Positions 35,028-44,063 of a stretch of DNA of 64,000 nucleotides are shown here, in pieces (the first letter of the stretch is position 1; each line of letters opens with the position of its first letter). Source of the DNA: G965230615 sp965230615. GTDB lineage: Bacteria > Pseudomonadota > Gammaproteobacteria > HTCC5015. The notes under the pieces are model-generated. The model was given only the letters and a program-made list of their open reading frames with translations. It did no database searches and was not told the origin of the DNA. A program made the position numbers and the translations under genes. The DNA is taken from the NCBI GenBank assembly GCA_965230615.1, contig OZ246012.1, positions 3,658,001 through 3,722,000 on the forward strand, given 5' to 3'.

Positions 35028-35522
35028 TTATTTGCTAAATACGGTAAAGCGTCGCCGAATATCACGTAATAGAATAAACAGCCAGGGCCACAATAGCATG
35101 CCAACAATAGCCGGTGAGAAATATAGCCATAAGTTATCAGGCGCTCTTTTGGTAATGCCGTATATCCATAGAAATAATAAAAGCTTCAATATTAATGCCA
35201 GCATAATAATAACCCCTTGCTGAGCTAAGGGGAAAACGCGTATGCGCTGATGGTTTTTAATCATAATAAATGCGATCAATGTTAAACCAAGTGAATGCTG
35301 ACCCAGCAAAGTACCCGTGGCAATATCCAGAATTAGGCCGAAAACAAAGCCCGTACCCAAGCCTGTTGAGTTTGGTAATGCCAGGCACCAATAGATTAAA
35401 ACCAAAGCAACCCAGTCAGGGCGAAACGGTTCGGCCCATGTGGGGAGCGGAAATAAAGTCAGCATGAGTGCGACCAGCAATGAGATATTGATGACCAGAA
35501 AATTTCTCAGGCCGATGCTCAT
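35028..35522 (-). CDS. mreD: Rod shape-determining protein MreD
   Basis: A 164-residue inner-membrane protein with about five or six helices and the MreD motif FRPDWVALVLIYWCLALPNSTGLGTGFVFGLILDIATGTLLGQHSLGLTLIAFIM. It forms part of the elongasome with MreB and MreC. Its start overlaps the end of mreC by 4 bp. Gene order mreB-C-D is standard for gammaproteobacteria. Confidence 0.95.
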   Translation of the reverse strand: MSIGLRNFLVINISLLVALMLTLFPLPTWAEPFRPDWVALVLIYWCLALPNSTGLGTGFVFGLILDIATGTLLGQHSLGLTLIAFIMIKNHQRIRVFPLAQQGVIIMLALILKLLLFLWIYGITKRAPDNLWLYFSPAIVGMLLWPWLFILLRDIRRRFTVFSK

Positions 35523-36373
35523 TTTGCCACCTGTTTGAGGGCGGCAGCATTGCTACCCGTCCACACCAATAAGACCTCACGACTTTTATCCAATAGCGCC
35601 GTTGGCACTGCTCTGACCTGCGCAAACTGTTGGCCGGGTTGCAAGGTGACCTCAGAGATAACCGCAACGGGGTAGTTGGCTGGAAAGCGTCCGCCAAGGC
35701 CGGAGCTAATCATTAAGTCGCCCACTTTAAGATCGGTATTATTGGGTATATATAAAAGGTCTAGCTCATGCGGGTTGCCCTTGCCCTGGGCAATAGTACG
35801 TATATTGTTGCGGTTGCTTTGTACCGGAATAGCATGGCTGGGGTCGGATATCAGCAGCGCAATGGCGGAGTGTTGATTGATATTAATAATCTGGCCCATA
35901 ACGCCGGTCGAGTCGATAATTGGCTGGCCCTGGTAGACGTTATGCTCAAGACCTTTATTAATCACGATCTGCTCAATATAAGCATCCTGATCGACGGTGA
36001 CCACTTCGGCAATCAATACCTCTTCGGCAACACGGTCAGAAGATTGCAATAGCTCGCGCAAGCGTTCGTTTTCTTTTTCGATCCCCAGGAATTTTTGCTG
36101 GGCAGCTTGCAGTTTGAGGTTGTCGGCTTTAAGGCGGGTATTCTCTGCCAGTAGGGCGCTGCGGTTACTTAATGAGCTGCCAGCCCAGTCAAGTACGCGG
36201 GTGGGTGTTGAGACGATGATCTGTAAGGGGTAAACCAGGTAAGAGCTCATGGCAGAGCGAAAACCTTGCAGGGTTTCGTAACGGTGGTCCGTTGTCATCA
36301 AGGTTATGCATAAAGGGATGATCAACAGCAACCGTAAAGTGAGGCTGAGGTTTTGCTGAAACAGTGATTGCAT
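35519..36373 (-). CDS. mreC: Rod shape-determining protein MreC
   Basis: A 284-residue periplasmic scaffold: short cytoplasmic start, one helix (LRLLLIIPLCITLMTT), a coiled coil (ENTRLKADNLKLQAAQQKFLGIEKENERLRELL) and two beta domains with VVTVDQDAYIEQIVINKG and VGDLMISSGLGGRFPANYPVAVI. Together with MreB and MreD it spans the membrane and coordinates PBP2/RodA. Second gene of mreBCD. Confidence 0.96.
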   Translation of the reverse strand: MQSLFQQNLSLTLRLLLIIPLCITLMTTDHRYETLQGFRSAMSSYLVYPLQIIVSTPTRVLDWAGSSLSNRSALLAENTRLKADNLKLQAAQQKFLGIEKENERLRELLQSSDRVAEEVLIAEVVTVDQDAYIEQIVINKGLEHNVYQGQPIIDSTGVMGQIININQHSAIALLISDPSHAIPVQSNRNNIRTIAQGKGNPHELDLLYIPNNTDLKVGDLMISSGLGGRFPANYPVAVISEVTLQPGQQFAQVRAVPTALLDKSREVLLVWTGSNAAALKQVAK

Positions 36374-36434
36374 GGTCCCTTTCCAGGGTCGTTGAGACTT
36401 ATCTCGAGTCTACCTGGAACTCGCTAAGTTGCAA

Positions 36435-37481
36435 CTATTCGACAGAGAGAAAACTGGTGCCGTGCTCGTCAATCAGCTCTAAAACACGGCCGCCACCACG
36501 GGCAACACAAGTGAGCGGATCTTCGGAAATCACGACGGGTAAGCCGGTTTCTTCCATCACCAGTCGATCAAGGTCTCGCAGCAGTGCGCCCCCGCCAGTG
36601 AGTACAATGCCCCGTTCAGCGACATCCGCACCCAGTTCAGGTGGCGTGGCTTCCAGTGCGGTTTTGACAGCAGCGACAATGCCATACAGTGGCTCTTGCA
36701 GTGCTTCGAGAATTTCGTTGCTGTTCACCGAAAAGCTGCGCGGCACACCTTCAGAGAGGTTGCGACCTTTGATTTCCATTTCCTGCAGCTCTTTGCCCGG
36801 GTAGGCCGAGCCGATTTGATGCTTAATACGCTCAGCGGTGGCCAAGCCAATTAACATGCCGTAATTGCGGCGAATATAGCCAATAATAGCATCATCGAAC
36901 TTATCGCCACCAATGCGAACTGAGGCTGAATACACAATGCCGTTGAGTGACATTACCGCCACTTCGGATGTGCCGCCGCCAATATCCAGTACCATAGAGC
37001 CACGGGCCTCATCCACCGGGATTCCTGCACCAATTGCGGCAGCCATGGGCTCTTCAATCAGGTAGACGCTACGTGCGCCAGCGCCAGCGGCCGATTCTTT
37101 AATGGCACGACGTTCGACTTCTGTTGCCCCACACGGTACGCAAACCAGTACGCGTGGGCTTGGTGTATACAGGCGCGAGTTATGTACCTTTTTAATAAAA
37201 TGCTGCAGCATTTTTTCAGTAATCGTGAAGTCGGCAATCACGCCGTCTTTCATGGGGCGAATCGCCTGCATGTTCTCTGGGGTACGACCGAGCATGCGTT
37301 TGGCATCCTCGCCGACGGCCTCAATGGTTTTTGGGCCACCGGGTCCTTTATCCATTCTGATGGTGACTGCCGAAGGTTCATTTAGCACAATGCCTCTGCC
37401 GCGCACATAAATCAATGTGTTGGCAGTGCCTAAGTCAATAGAGAGGTCGGTCGAGAAAAGACCTTTAATCTTTTTTAGCAT
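36435..37481 (-). CDS. mreB: Rod shape-determining protein MreB
   Basis: The bacterial actin homologue, 348 residues. Phosphate loops DLGTANTLIY and MVLDIGGGTSEVAV, and the adenosine motif GIVLTGGGALLRDLDRL, are intact. It polymerises beneath the membrane to direct lateral wall growth. First gene of the operon. It is divergent from gatC across a 281-bp gap, in which I see no further named element. Confidence 0.98.
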   Translation of the reverse strand: MLKKIKGLFSTDLSIDLGTANTLIYVRGRGIVLNEPSAVTIRMDKGPGGPKTIEAVGEDAKRMLGRTPENMQAIRPMKDGVIADFTITEKMLQHFIKKVHNSRLYTPSPRVLVCVPCGATEVERRAIKESAAGAGARSVYLIEEPMAAAIGAGIPVDEARGSMVLDIGGGTSEVAVMSLNGIVYSASVRIGGDKFDDAIIGYIRRNYGMLIGLATAERIKHQIGSAYPGKELQEMEIKGRNLSEGVPRSFSVNSNEILEALQEPLYGIVAAVKTALEATPPELGADVAERGIVLTGGGALLRDLDRLVMEETGLPVVISEDPLTCVARGGGRVLELIDEHGTSFLSVE

Positions 37482-37762
37482 ACCGTCGAATTTAAATTGG
37501 CGAGATGGACATGACGCGCTAATGTAGCAGTGGGCTAAGCAACAAGCAAGGCTATGCCGTGATTAATTCATCTAAATTCAAGAAACTGGGCATAAATGCA
37601 CAATTTCACGGCAATTATAGAGGATTTTTTATTTTTTATACCCTCTGAGAAAACAATTCGATCGCTATTGCGCGTGTAGCAGACGGCTAAATATGATAAG
37701 TTTCCGGCTCGTTTTCGACGAGTCATTTTTCAATACAACGATGAGTTATCTGGGAAAATACG

Positions 37763-38050
37763 ATGTCTTTGGATGCAGAGCAAGTAGCAAAAATTGCTAA
37801 CCTGGCCCGCTTGGAAATCAGCCAAGAGGCTGTGCCTGGCTATGCCAAGAACCTTTCTAATATTCTCGATTTGGTCGCGCAAATGGACTCCGTTAATACC
37901 GAGGGTGTGGAGCCAATGGCGCACCCGCAAGATGCCAGCCAGCGTTTGCGGGAAGATAAGGTCAGTGAGGAAAACCAGCGAGAGGCCTTTCAATCGGTGG
38001 CAGCAGAAGTGGAAGCCGGATTGTATTTGGTGCCTAAGGTGATTGAGTAG
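37763..38050 (+). CDS. gatC: Asp/Glu-tRNA(Asn/Gln) amidotransferase subunit GatC
   Basis: A 95-residue protein of the GatCAB complex, with the signature VAKIANLARLEIS.. LSNILDLVAQMDSVNTEGVEPMAHP. It stabilises GatA. First gene of gatCAB. The mreB promoter region faces it across the gap. Confidence 0.96.
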   Translation: MSLDAEQVAKIANLARLEISQEAVPGYAKNLSNILDLVAQMDSVNTEGVEPMAHPQDASQRLREDKVSEENQREAFQSVAAEVEAGLYLVPKVIE

Positions 38051-38116
38051 CCAGCCCTATAAATAACATGATTGCCCAAGCCTTATTTCACCCAGTCGCA
38101 TACCAGGATAATTGAG

Positions 38117-39586
38117 ATGCACAATAAAACTTTAGTCGAGCTTGCTGCAGGCCTGCAGGCCGGTGACTTTTCCAGTGTCGAGCTGACAAAACATTTTCTG
38201 GCGCGTATTGAGCAGCATAACCCAACGCTCAATAGCTTTATTAGCATTACCCATGAGCAGGCCATCGCGGCAGCCCAAGCGGCTGACCAGCAGCGTGCCG
38301 CCGGTAAGGCCGGGCCATTGACAGGTATGCCCATTGCTCATAAAGATATTTTTTGTACGCAAGGTGTGAAGACCAGCTGCGGCTCACGCATGCTCGATAA
38401 TTTTATCTCGCCTTATGAGTCGACAGTCAGCGCTCGTTTGCAAGCCGCTGGTGCGGTTATGCTAGGGAAAACCAATATGGATGAGTTTGCTATGGGCTCA
38501 TCGAATGAAACCAGTTTCTATGGGCCTGTGAAAAACCCTTGGCATACCGACTGTGTGCCAGGGGGGTCCTCAGGGGGGTCGGCAGCAACCGTTGCTGCCC
38601 GTTTGGCACCTGCCGCGACCGGTACCGATACCGGTGGATCGATTCGCCAGCCTGCTTCACTGTGTAATATCACCGGCTTAAAGCCAACCTATGGTCGAGT
38701 CTCACGGTATGGCATGATCGCATTTGCCTCTAGTCTGGATCAGGGTGGCCCAATGGCAGCATCCGCAGCAGACTGTGCCATGTTGTTAACTACAATGGCA
38801 GGGTTCGATGAGCGTGACTCAACCTCAATTGACCGGCCAGTACCCGACTATACGGCGGCGTTAGAGCATGGCAGTGCGGCTGCGGTGCAGGGCTTGAAAG
38901 TCGGTCTGCCCAAGCAGTTTTTTACCGACGACCTCGACCCCAATATTGCCCGTCTGGTTGAGCAGGCTATTGATGTGTATAAGCAAGCCGGTGCTGAGCT
39001 GGTTGAAGTCGACCTGCCCAATATGCACTTATCCGTGCCAGTGTACTATGTTGTGGCACCTGCTGAATGCTCTTCTAACCTGTCACGCTTTGATGGTGTG
39101 CGCTTTGGCTATCGTGCCGAGTCACCCAAAGACTTAAATGACCTCTACAAGCGCTCGCGCGGTGAAGGTTTTGGTGAAGAAGTGAAGCGTCGTATTATGG
39201 TGGGTACATATGCTTTATCGGCAGGTTACTATGATGCTTACTACCTAAAAGCCCAACAAATCCGACGTCTGATCAGCGATGATTTCAAACAAGCGTTTGA
39301 TAAAGTGGACGTGATCATGGGACCAGCATCACCGAGCACCGCGTTTAAAATTGGTGAGAAAAGTGATGACCCTGTGTCAATGTATCTTTCTGATATTTAC
39401 ACCATTGCCGTTAACTTGGCGGGTTTGCCGGGTATGTCGATACCGGCAGGCTTAAGTGATGGTTTGCCAGTAGGCTTACAGCTTATCGGTAATTATTTTG
39501 ATGAAGCACGCTTATTAAATGTGGCGCATTATTATCAACAGCAAACCGACTGGCATAAGGCAGTGCCATCCGCGTTTAGTGATTAA
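38117..39586 (+). CDS. gatA: Asp/Glu-tRNA(Asn/Gln) amidotransferase subunit GatA
   Basis: Amidase subunit, 489 residues from ATG 38117. The Ser-cisSer-Lys centre is visible in MPIAHKDIF (Lys) and CVPGGSSGGSAATVAA (Ser pair), with TGTDTGGSIRQPASLC around the nucleophile. The frame opens at 38072, but ATG 38117 fits the family start and has AGGAT upstream. The last few codons lie in a tandem 48-bp repeat described separately. Confidence 0.97.
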   Translation: MHNKTLVELAAGLQAGDFSSVELTKHFLARIEQHNPTLNSFISITHEQAIAAAQAADQQRAAGKAGPLTGMPIAHKDIFCTQGVKTSCGSRMLDNFISPYESTVSARLQAAGAVMLGKTNMDEFAMGSSNETSFYGPVKNPWHTDCVPGGSSGGSAATVAARLAPAATGTDTGGSIRQPASLCNITGLKPTYGRVSRYGMIAFASSLDQGGPMAASAADCAMLLTTMAGFDERDSTSIDRPVPDYTAALEHGSAAAVQGLKVGLPKQFFTDDLDPNIARLVEQAIDVYKQAGAELVEVDLPNMHLSVPVYYVVAPAECSSNLSRFDGVRFGYRAESPKDLNDLYKRSRGEGFGEEVKRRIMVGTYALSAGYYDAYYLKAQQIRRLISDDFKQAFDKVDVIMGPASPSTAFKIGEKSDDPVSMYLSDIYTIAVNLAGLPGMSIPAGLSDGLPVGLQLIGNYFDEARLLNVAHYYQQQTDWHKAVPSAFSD

Positions 39587-39668
39587 ATTTATACATAGAG
39601 CTTCAATGAGTGAAGAACCACGTTTAGTGATTAAATTTATACATAGGGTTTCAATGAGTGAACAACCG
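39573..39668 (+). repeat. Tandem duplication of 48 bp at the gatA 3' end
   Basis: A 48-bp unit starting CGTTTAGTGATTAAATTTAT occurs at 39573-39620 and again at 39621-39668, differing at a handful of bases. Copy 1 includes the last codons and TAA of gatA. A third fragment (CGCGTTTAATAA) follows. The second copy is not translated. Confidence 0.85.
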
Positions 39669-39718
39669 CGCGTTTAATAAACAAAACAGTACAGCAGAAT
39701 TAAGAGGCGAGAAATAAG

Positions 39719-41152
39719 ATGGAATGGGAAACCGTAATTGGTTTAGAAGTGCATGCCCAGCTGGCAACCAAAAGTAAAATTTTCTCAGGTGCATCCACCG
39801 CTTATGGCGCTGAGCCTAATACCCAAGCCTGCGCGGTTGATTTAGGTTTGCCGGGTGTGCTGCCCGTATTAAATAAAGAGGTACTGGCGATGGCAGCTCG
39901 TTTTGGCTTAGCCGTGGGTGCTGAAGTGGCACAGCGTTCAGTCTTTGCGCGCAAAAATTATTTCTATCCCGACTTGCCCAAGGGCTATCAAATCTCGCAA
40001 TATGAATTACCTGTTGTCGTGGGTGGCCATATGGACATCGTATTGGAAGACGGCGAGGGCAAACGCATCGGTATTACGCGCGCGCATTTAGAAGAAGATG
40101 CCGGTAAGTCTTTGCACGAGGACTTTCAGGGCATGAGTGGTATCGATTTAAACCGCGCCGGTACGCCGTTGTTAGAGATTGTCTCAGAACCCGATATGCG
40201 TTCGGCCAAAGAAGCTGTGGCTTATTTGAAAAAGCTACACACCTTGGTGCGCTATTTGGAGATCTGCGATGGTAATATGCAGGAAGGCTCTTTTCGCTGT
40301 GATGCTAATGTTTCAATACGCCCTAAAGGCCAGGCGGAGTTTGGCACACGCACTGAGTTAAAAAACATTAACTCTTTCCGTTTTGTCGAGCGTGCGATTA
40401 ATATCGAAGTTGAGCGCCAGATCGATGTCATCGAGAGCGGTGGTAAGGTGATTCAAGAAACCCGCTTGTATGATGAGAGTCGCGATGACACTCGCGCCAT
40501 GCGCTCCAAGGAAGAAGCCAATGACTACCGCTACTTCCCAGATCCCGACTTATTACCGGTTGAGATCAGCGCCGCCTATATAGAAGGTGTACGTTCGGCA
40601 ATGCCGGAGTTGCCGGAAGTCAAACAGCAACGCTTTGAAAAAGATTACGGTTTATCAGCCTACGATGCAGGCTTGCTGATCGATAGCAAAGAACTGGCCG
40701 CCTATTTTGAGTCAGTGGTCGATGCCGGGGCCGATGCCAAGCTGGCGGCCAACTGGATCAGTGGTGCACTGGCGGCCGCGTTAAATAAAGCAGAGCAGGA
40801 GATCGATGCCAGTCCGGTCAGTGCCGAGGCGTTGGCGGGCCTGATTAAGCGCATTAGTGATAACACCATTTCAGGCAAAATAGCCAAAGAAGTCTTCGAA
40901 GCCATGTGGCGTGGCGAAGGTTCGGCAGATGAAATTATCGACCAAAAGGGTCTCAAACAGATCACCGATAGTGGCGCAATAGAGGCGATAATTGCAGATA
41001 TTGTAGCGAACAACCCAGATCAGGTGGCTCAATATCAGTCAGGTAAGGAAAAAGTCTTTGGTTTCTTTGTTGGTCAAGTGATGAAAGCCAGTAAAGGAAA
41101 AGCCAATCCAGGGCAGGTAAACGAGCTGCTAAAAGCAGCCCTTAAAAAATAA
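39719..41152 (+). CDS. gatB: Asp/Glu-tRNA(Asn/Gln) amidotransferase subunit GatB
   Basis: Kinase/tRNA-binding subunit, 477 residues. The N-terminal cradle has WETVIGLEVHAQLATKSKIFSGAS and GYQISQYELPVVVGG, then LEEDAGKSLHE, DLNRAGTPLLEIVSEPDMRS, RCDANVSIRPKG and RYFPDPDLLPV. The C-terminal tail contains the YqeY-like tRNA-binding helices. GAGGCGAG precedes the ATG at 39719. Confidence 0.97.
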   Translation: MEWETVIGLEVHAQLATKSKIFSGASTAYGAEPNTQACAVDLGLPGVLPVLNKEVLAMAARFGLAVGAEVAQRSVFARKNYFYPDLPKGYQISQYELPVVVGGHMDIVLEDGEGKRIGITRAHLEEDAGKSLHEDFQGMSGIDLNRAGTPLLEIVSEPDMRSAKEAVAYLKKLHTLVRYLEICDGNMQEGSFRCDANVSIRPKGQAEFGTRTELKNINSFRFVERAINIEVERQIDVIESGGKVIQETRLYDESRDDTRAMRSKEEANDYRYFPDPDLLPVEISAAYIEGVRSAMPELPEVKQQRFEKDYGLSAYDAGLLIDSKELAAYFESVVDAGADAKLAANWISGALAAALNKAEQEIDASPVSAEALAGLIKRISDNTISGKIAKEVFEAMWRGEGSADEIIDQKGLKQITDSGAIEAIIADIVANNPDQVAQYQSGKEKVFGFFVGQVMKASKGKANPGQVNELLKAALKK

Positions 41153-41325
41153 TATTATTTAAAAAACAGTGGCTTAAGTCTAGGTTCGGTTTTGTGCCAG
41201 TAATCAATACCTCGCTCTTTGCATCCCTTGCAGGGCAGGATTGCGGTGATTGCTAGCCTTACTCCCGGCAGTTGTGCTAACCTAGCCGCCGAAATGTATT
41301 GCCAAAATGTACTGGAGTAGAATCG

Positions 41326-41745
41326 ATGGCTAGACGTTTACGTGTTGCTGGTGGCGCCGATGAGGAAGCCGATGTTGATTTAACACCCATGCTAGATGTG
41401 GTGTTTATCATGTTAATTTTCTTTATTGTGACTGCCTCATTTGTCAAAGAAAGTGGCTTAGACATGAATTCACCTGATAATTCAGATCAGCCGCCACCTG
41501 ATAAAATTGAAAACAACAGTATTCTGATCCGAATTTCAGAAACTGGCCGCATCTGGGTTGATGAAACGCTGACCGATATCGACGGTGTGCAGCCAAATGT
41601 AAAACGCTTAAGTGCACAAAACCCAAAGGCCAAGGTTGTTATTCAACCTGAGCCAAAGTCTAAAGCTGATCTAATGATCCGCGTACTCGACCAATCGCGT
41701 GCGGCGGGTGTAGATGCTTCCATCGCCAGCGTCCAAGGCGGCTGA
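41326..41745 (+). CDS. exbD: Biopolymer transport protein ExbD
   Basis: A 139-residue ExbD/TolR-type protein: short cytoplasmic start, one helix with the proton-binding Asp (DVDLTPMLDVVFIMLIFFIVTASFV) and a periplasmic domain (ENNSILIRISETGRIWVDETLTD..). No exbB or tonB lies next to it, so its partner is encoded elsewhere. ATG 41326 is supported by TGGAG. The frame extends to 41299. It ends at a bidirectional terminator. Confidence 0.88.
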   Translation: MARRLRVAGGADEEADVDLTPMLDVVFIMLIFFIVTASFVKESGLDMNSPDNSDQPPPDKIENNSILIRISETGRIWVDETLTDIDGVQPNVKRLSAQNPKAKVVIQPEPKSKADLMIRVLDQSRAAGVDASIASVQGG

Positions 41746-41775
41746 TGATTAAAGCTTAAGACGATTGTATTGTAT

Positions 41776-41807
41776 AAAAAAAGCCGGTTGTTAAACCGGC
41801 TTTTTTT
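41776..41807. terminator. Bidirectional intrinsic terminator
   Basis: AAGCCGGTT (41781-41789) and AACCGGCTT (41794-41802) form a stem flanked by an A-run and a T-run. It ends exbD and probably also the JAMM/moeB operon coming from the right. Confidence 0.85.
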
Positions 41808-41871
41808 ATGGTTCTTAGTCATACCCAGCTTGACTGCTTATCCAGTCTAAGCAGTTTATAATAAGGCAGAC

Positions 41872-42318
41872 TTACACCGTCAGCACAACTTCCTGCAATG
41901 TCTGCTCAAGCAATTGATAAGCCCGCATCTCCAACACGCCTTTAATATTCAAAGAAATAATCAAATAATACGCCTGGCGATAATTCAGCTCAGCATAGTC
42001 ACTTGCAGTGCTGCTTAAAAAGTTATTGATATCCTGTAATGAAGGTTCAGCCGGGCTGTTAGGGTGTGAGTGATAAATAGCAAACAACTGCTCATCTTGT
42101 GCGCGCATACTCTTTACTGCCTGAATATGCTCTTGCGGATCTAACAAAAAAGCCTTGTGCTTGTCTTTGGCAATATTGCGTATTGGGTACACCGTGCTGG
42201 GTTGTTGGTCGATAGCACCAATCAAACCACATACTTCCTGGTCGGCGGCTTGTTGTGCCAGCGCTAATAAATGAATTGCCAAAGGGCGCTTGATTTTAAT
42301 TTCGGTTGTTTGTGTCAT
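41872..42318 (-). CDS. JAMM (M67-type) metallopeptidase
   Basis: A 148-residue Mov34/MPN+ peptidase. The zinc motif is complete: the Glu of EVCGLIGA, then HSHPNSPAEPSLQD, which fits HxH-x7-S-x2-D. Relatives cleave ubiquitin-like or sulfur-carrier proteins from partners. Directly upstream in the same strand lies moeB, whose family activates such carriers, so they could work together. Sits in an operon with moeB and perhaps prmC-prfA-hemA. Confidence 0.85.
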   Translation of the reverse strand: MTQTTEIKIKRPLAIHLLALAQQAADQEVCGLIGAIDQQPSTVYPIRNIAKDKHKAFLLDPQEHIQAVKSMRAQDEQLFAIYHSHPNSPAEPSLQDINNFLSSTASDYAELNYRQAYYLIISLNIKGVLEMRAYQLLEQTLQEVVLTV

Positions 42319-42378
42319 AAGAAAAATAATTGTCTAAAAAAGCTAAGCCCCTCTGGCTTAGAGTGTATCGATAAAAAC

Positions 42379-43131
42379 TTATGTTGATGCACCACAAACC
42401 TTGCAGGCAGGGTCTTTGTTAAGCTTTAAGGAACGCCACTCCATAAACGCTGCATCAAAAATTAATAAACGGTTGCTCAGTGGTTCACCGAAGTCGGCCA
42501 ATAACTTAATCGCCTCCAAGGCCTGCATGCTACCAATCACGCCCACGAGTGGGCCAAGCACGCCCACCTCACTACAACGCGCGGCTTCTTCATAGGCATC
42601 AGCATACAGACAAGCATAGCAAGGACTGTGTTGATCGCGATTAAAGACGGCGACTTGCCCTTCAAGCCGAATGGCCGCGCCAGAGACTAACGGTGTTTGC
42701 TGAGCAACGCAAGCGGCATTCACCGCGTATCGGGTGCTAAAATTATCGGAACAGTCTAATACAATATCGGCTTGTTCAACCGCGACAGCTAATTCTGCTT
42801 CTGTCATTTTATGTTCGATAGTGTGTATCGTCAGTGCCGGATTGCAGGCTTGTAAGCGTGCTTTGGCGGCCTGGGTTTTTTTATGACCCAAGTCCTGATC
42901 GGTATACAAAACCTGACGATGCAGATTGGAAATACTCACCCGGTCAAAATCACACAGTGATAAAGTGCCCACTCCGGCGGCAGCCAGATACTGTGCTGCC
43001 GGTGAGCCTAAGCCGCCCATGCCGATAATTAAGATATGCGCATCCTGCAAGGCCTGTTGGCCTGCTTCACCGATTTGCGGCAAAATCATTTGCCGACTGT
43101 AACGTTGCAACTGCTCGTTATCTCTATCCAT
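42379..43131 (-). CDS. moeB: MoeB/ThiF/HesA family adenylyltransferase
   Basis: A 250-residue E1-like enzyme that adenylates a sulfur-carrier C-terminus. ATP motif GMGGLGSPAAQYLAAAGVGTLSLCDFDRVSISNLHRQVLY is intact, and the zinc cysteines CYACLY and CKVCGA are present. The catalytic Cys region (RCSEVGVLGPLVGVIGS) follows. Standard location downstream of prmC. ThiF-like activity cannot be excluded. Confidence 0.93.
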   Translation of the reverse strand: MDRDNEQLQRYSRQMILPQIGEAGQQALQDAHILIIGMGGLGSPAAQYLAAAGVGTLSLCDFDRVSISNLHRQVLYTDQDLGHKKTQAAKARLQACNPALTIHTIEHKMTEAELAVAVEQADIVLDCSDNFSTRYAVNAACVAQQTPLVSGAAIRLEGQVAVFNRDQHSPCYACLYADAYEEAARCSEVGVLGPLVGVIGSMQALEAIKLLADFGEPLSNRLLIFDAAFMEWRSLKLNKDPACKVCGAST

Positions 43132-43170
43132 GTGAGTATTCTACTGGGTATTTAACTATAAGGTGCGTTT

Positions 43171-44034
43171 TTATTTTTTGACCGCTGTATAAGGTCCAAC
43201 ACAAACACGTGCTTGGCCCGCCAGGTCTTGCTCTACATAAGGTGCTGCAAAACCTGCTGCGCGCATCAGCTTGAGTACATCCTCAGCTTGTTGGTAACCC
43301 ACCTCCAGCAGTAAATAAGCCTCATCCGCTAACCATTGGCTGGCCTGTTGAATAATCTGTTGAATATCTGCCAAGCCATTGTTGGCCGCGACTAAGGCGC
43401 TATCCGGTTCAAAGCGCACATCACCTTGTTGTAAATGTGGATCATCCGTCGCGATATACGGCGGGTTGCTGAGGATCAAATCAAAGCGCTGTGTCGGCAG
43501 GGCTGTGAACCAATCGCTTTGGACAAAGCGCACTTGTTCAATGCCTAATTGAGTCGCATTGTCTTTGGCAACCGCTAATGCCGCCGCACTGGCATCGGCT
43601 GCAGTGAATGTCCACTGGCGTTGTTCATGTGCCAATGCTAAAGGAATGCAGCCACTGCCGGTGCCTAAATCCAATACGTTTAACGCAGGCTTGTTGCGGG
43701 CAAGTTGTTCGCCTAAGCGCAATGCTGTGGCCACTAAGCTTTCAGTGGCTGGGCGCGGGATCAGCGTATCGCTAGTGACTTTAAACGGCAGCGACCAAAA
43801 CTCCTGCTGGCCAGTAATATACGCTATCGGCTCGCCAGCTTGTCGGCGTTGCACATTCTCTTGCCAGCGTTGCTGTTGCACGGCGGTGAGCTGGGTCTCT
43901 GGCCAGGCAAATAAAAAACTGCGCGGCTTAGCCAGGCAATGGCAAAGTAACACCTCAATGTCCAAGCGTGCCGAATCACTCTCGGGTAATAACTGCGGTG
44001 CCTGTTGTAGCAACGATTCAATGCTGGACGACAT
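43171..44034 (-). CDS. prmC: Release-factor glutamine methyltransferase PrmC
   Basis: Methylates the Gln of the GGQ motif in RF1/RF2. About 287 residues, with motif I VLDLGTGSGCIPLAL and the catalytic NPPYIATDDPHLQQGDVRFEP. ATG at 44034 suits the family start. 30 bp from prfA, same strand. Order hemA-prfA-prmC is the classic proteobacterial operon. Confidence 0.97.
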   Translation of the reverse strand: MSSSIESLLQQAPQLLPESDSARLDIEVLLCHCLAKPRSFLFAWPETQLTAVQQQRWQENVQRRQAGEPIAYITGQQEFWSLPFKVTSDTLIPRPATESLVATALRLGEQLARNKPALNVLDLGTGSGCIPLALAHEQRQWTFTAADASAAALAVAKDNATQLGIEQVRFVQSDWFTALPTQRFDLILSNPPYIATDDPHLQQGDVRFEPDSALVAANNGLADIQQIIQQASQWLADEAYLLLEVGYQQAEDVLKLMRAAGFAAPYVEQDLAGQARVCVGPYTAVKK

Positions 44035-44063
44035 AATGCGATACAAGATAAACCGTGAGGTTA

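Noticed and set aside
39573..39668. Short direct repeats as a CRISPR
   Set aside because: Only two tandem units with no spacer between them and no cas genes nearby.
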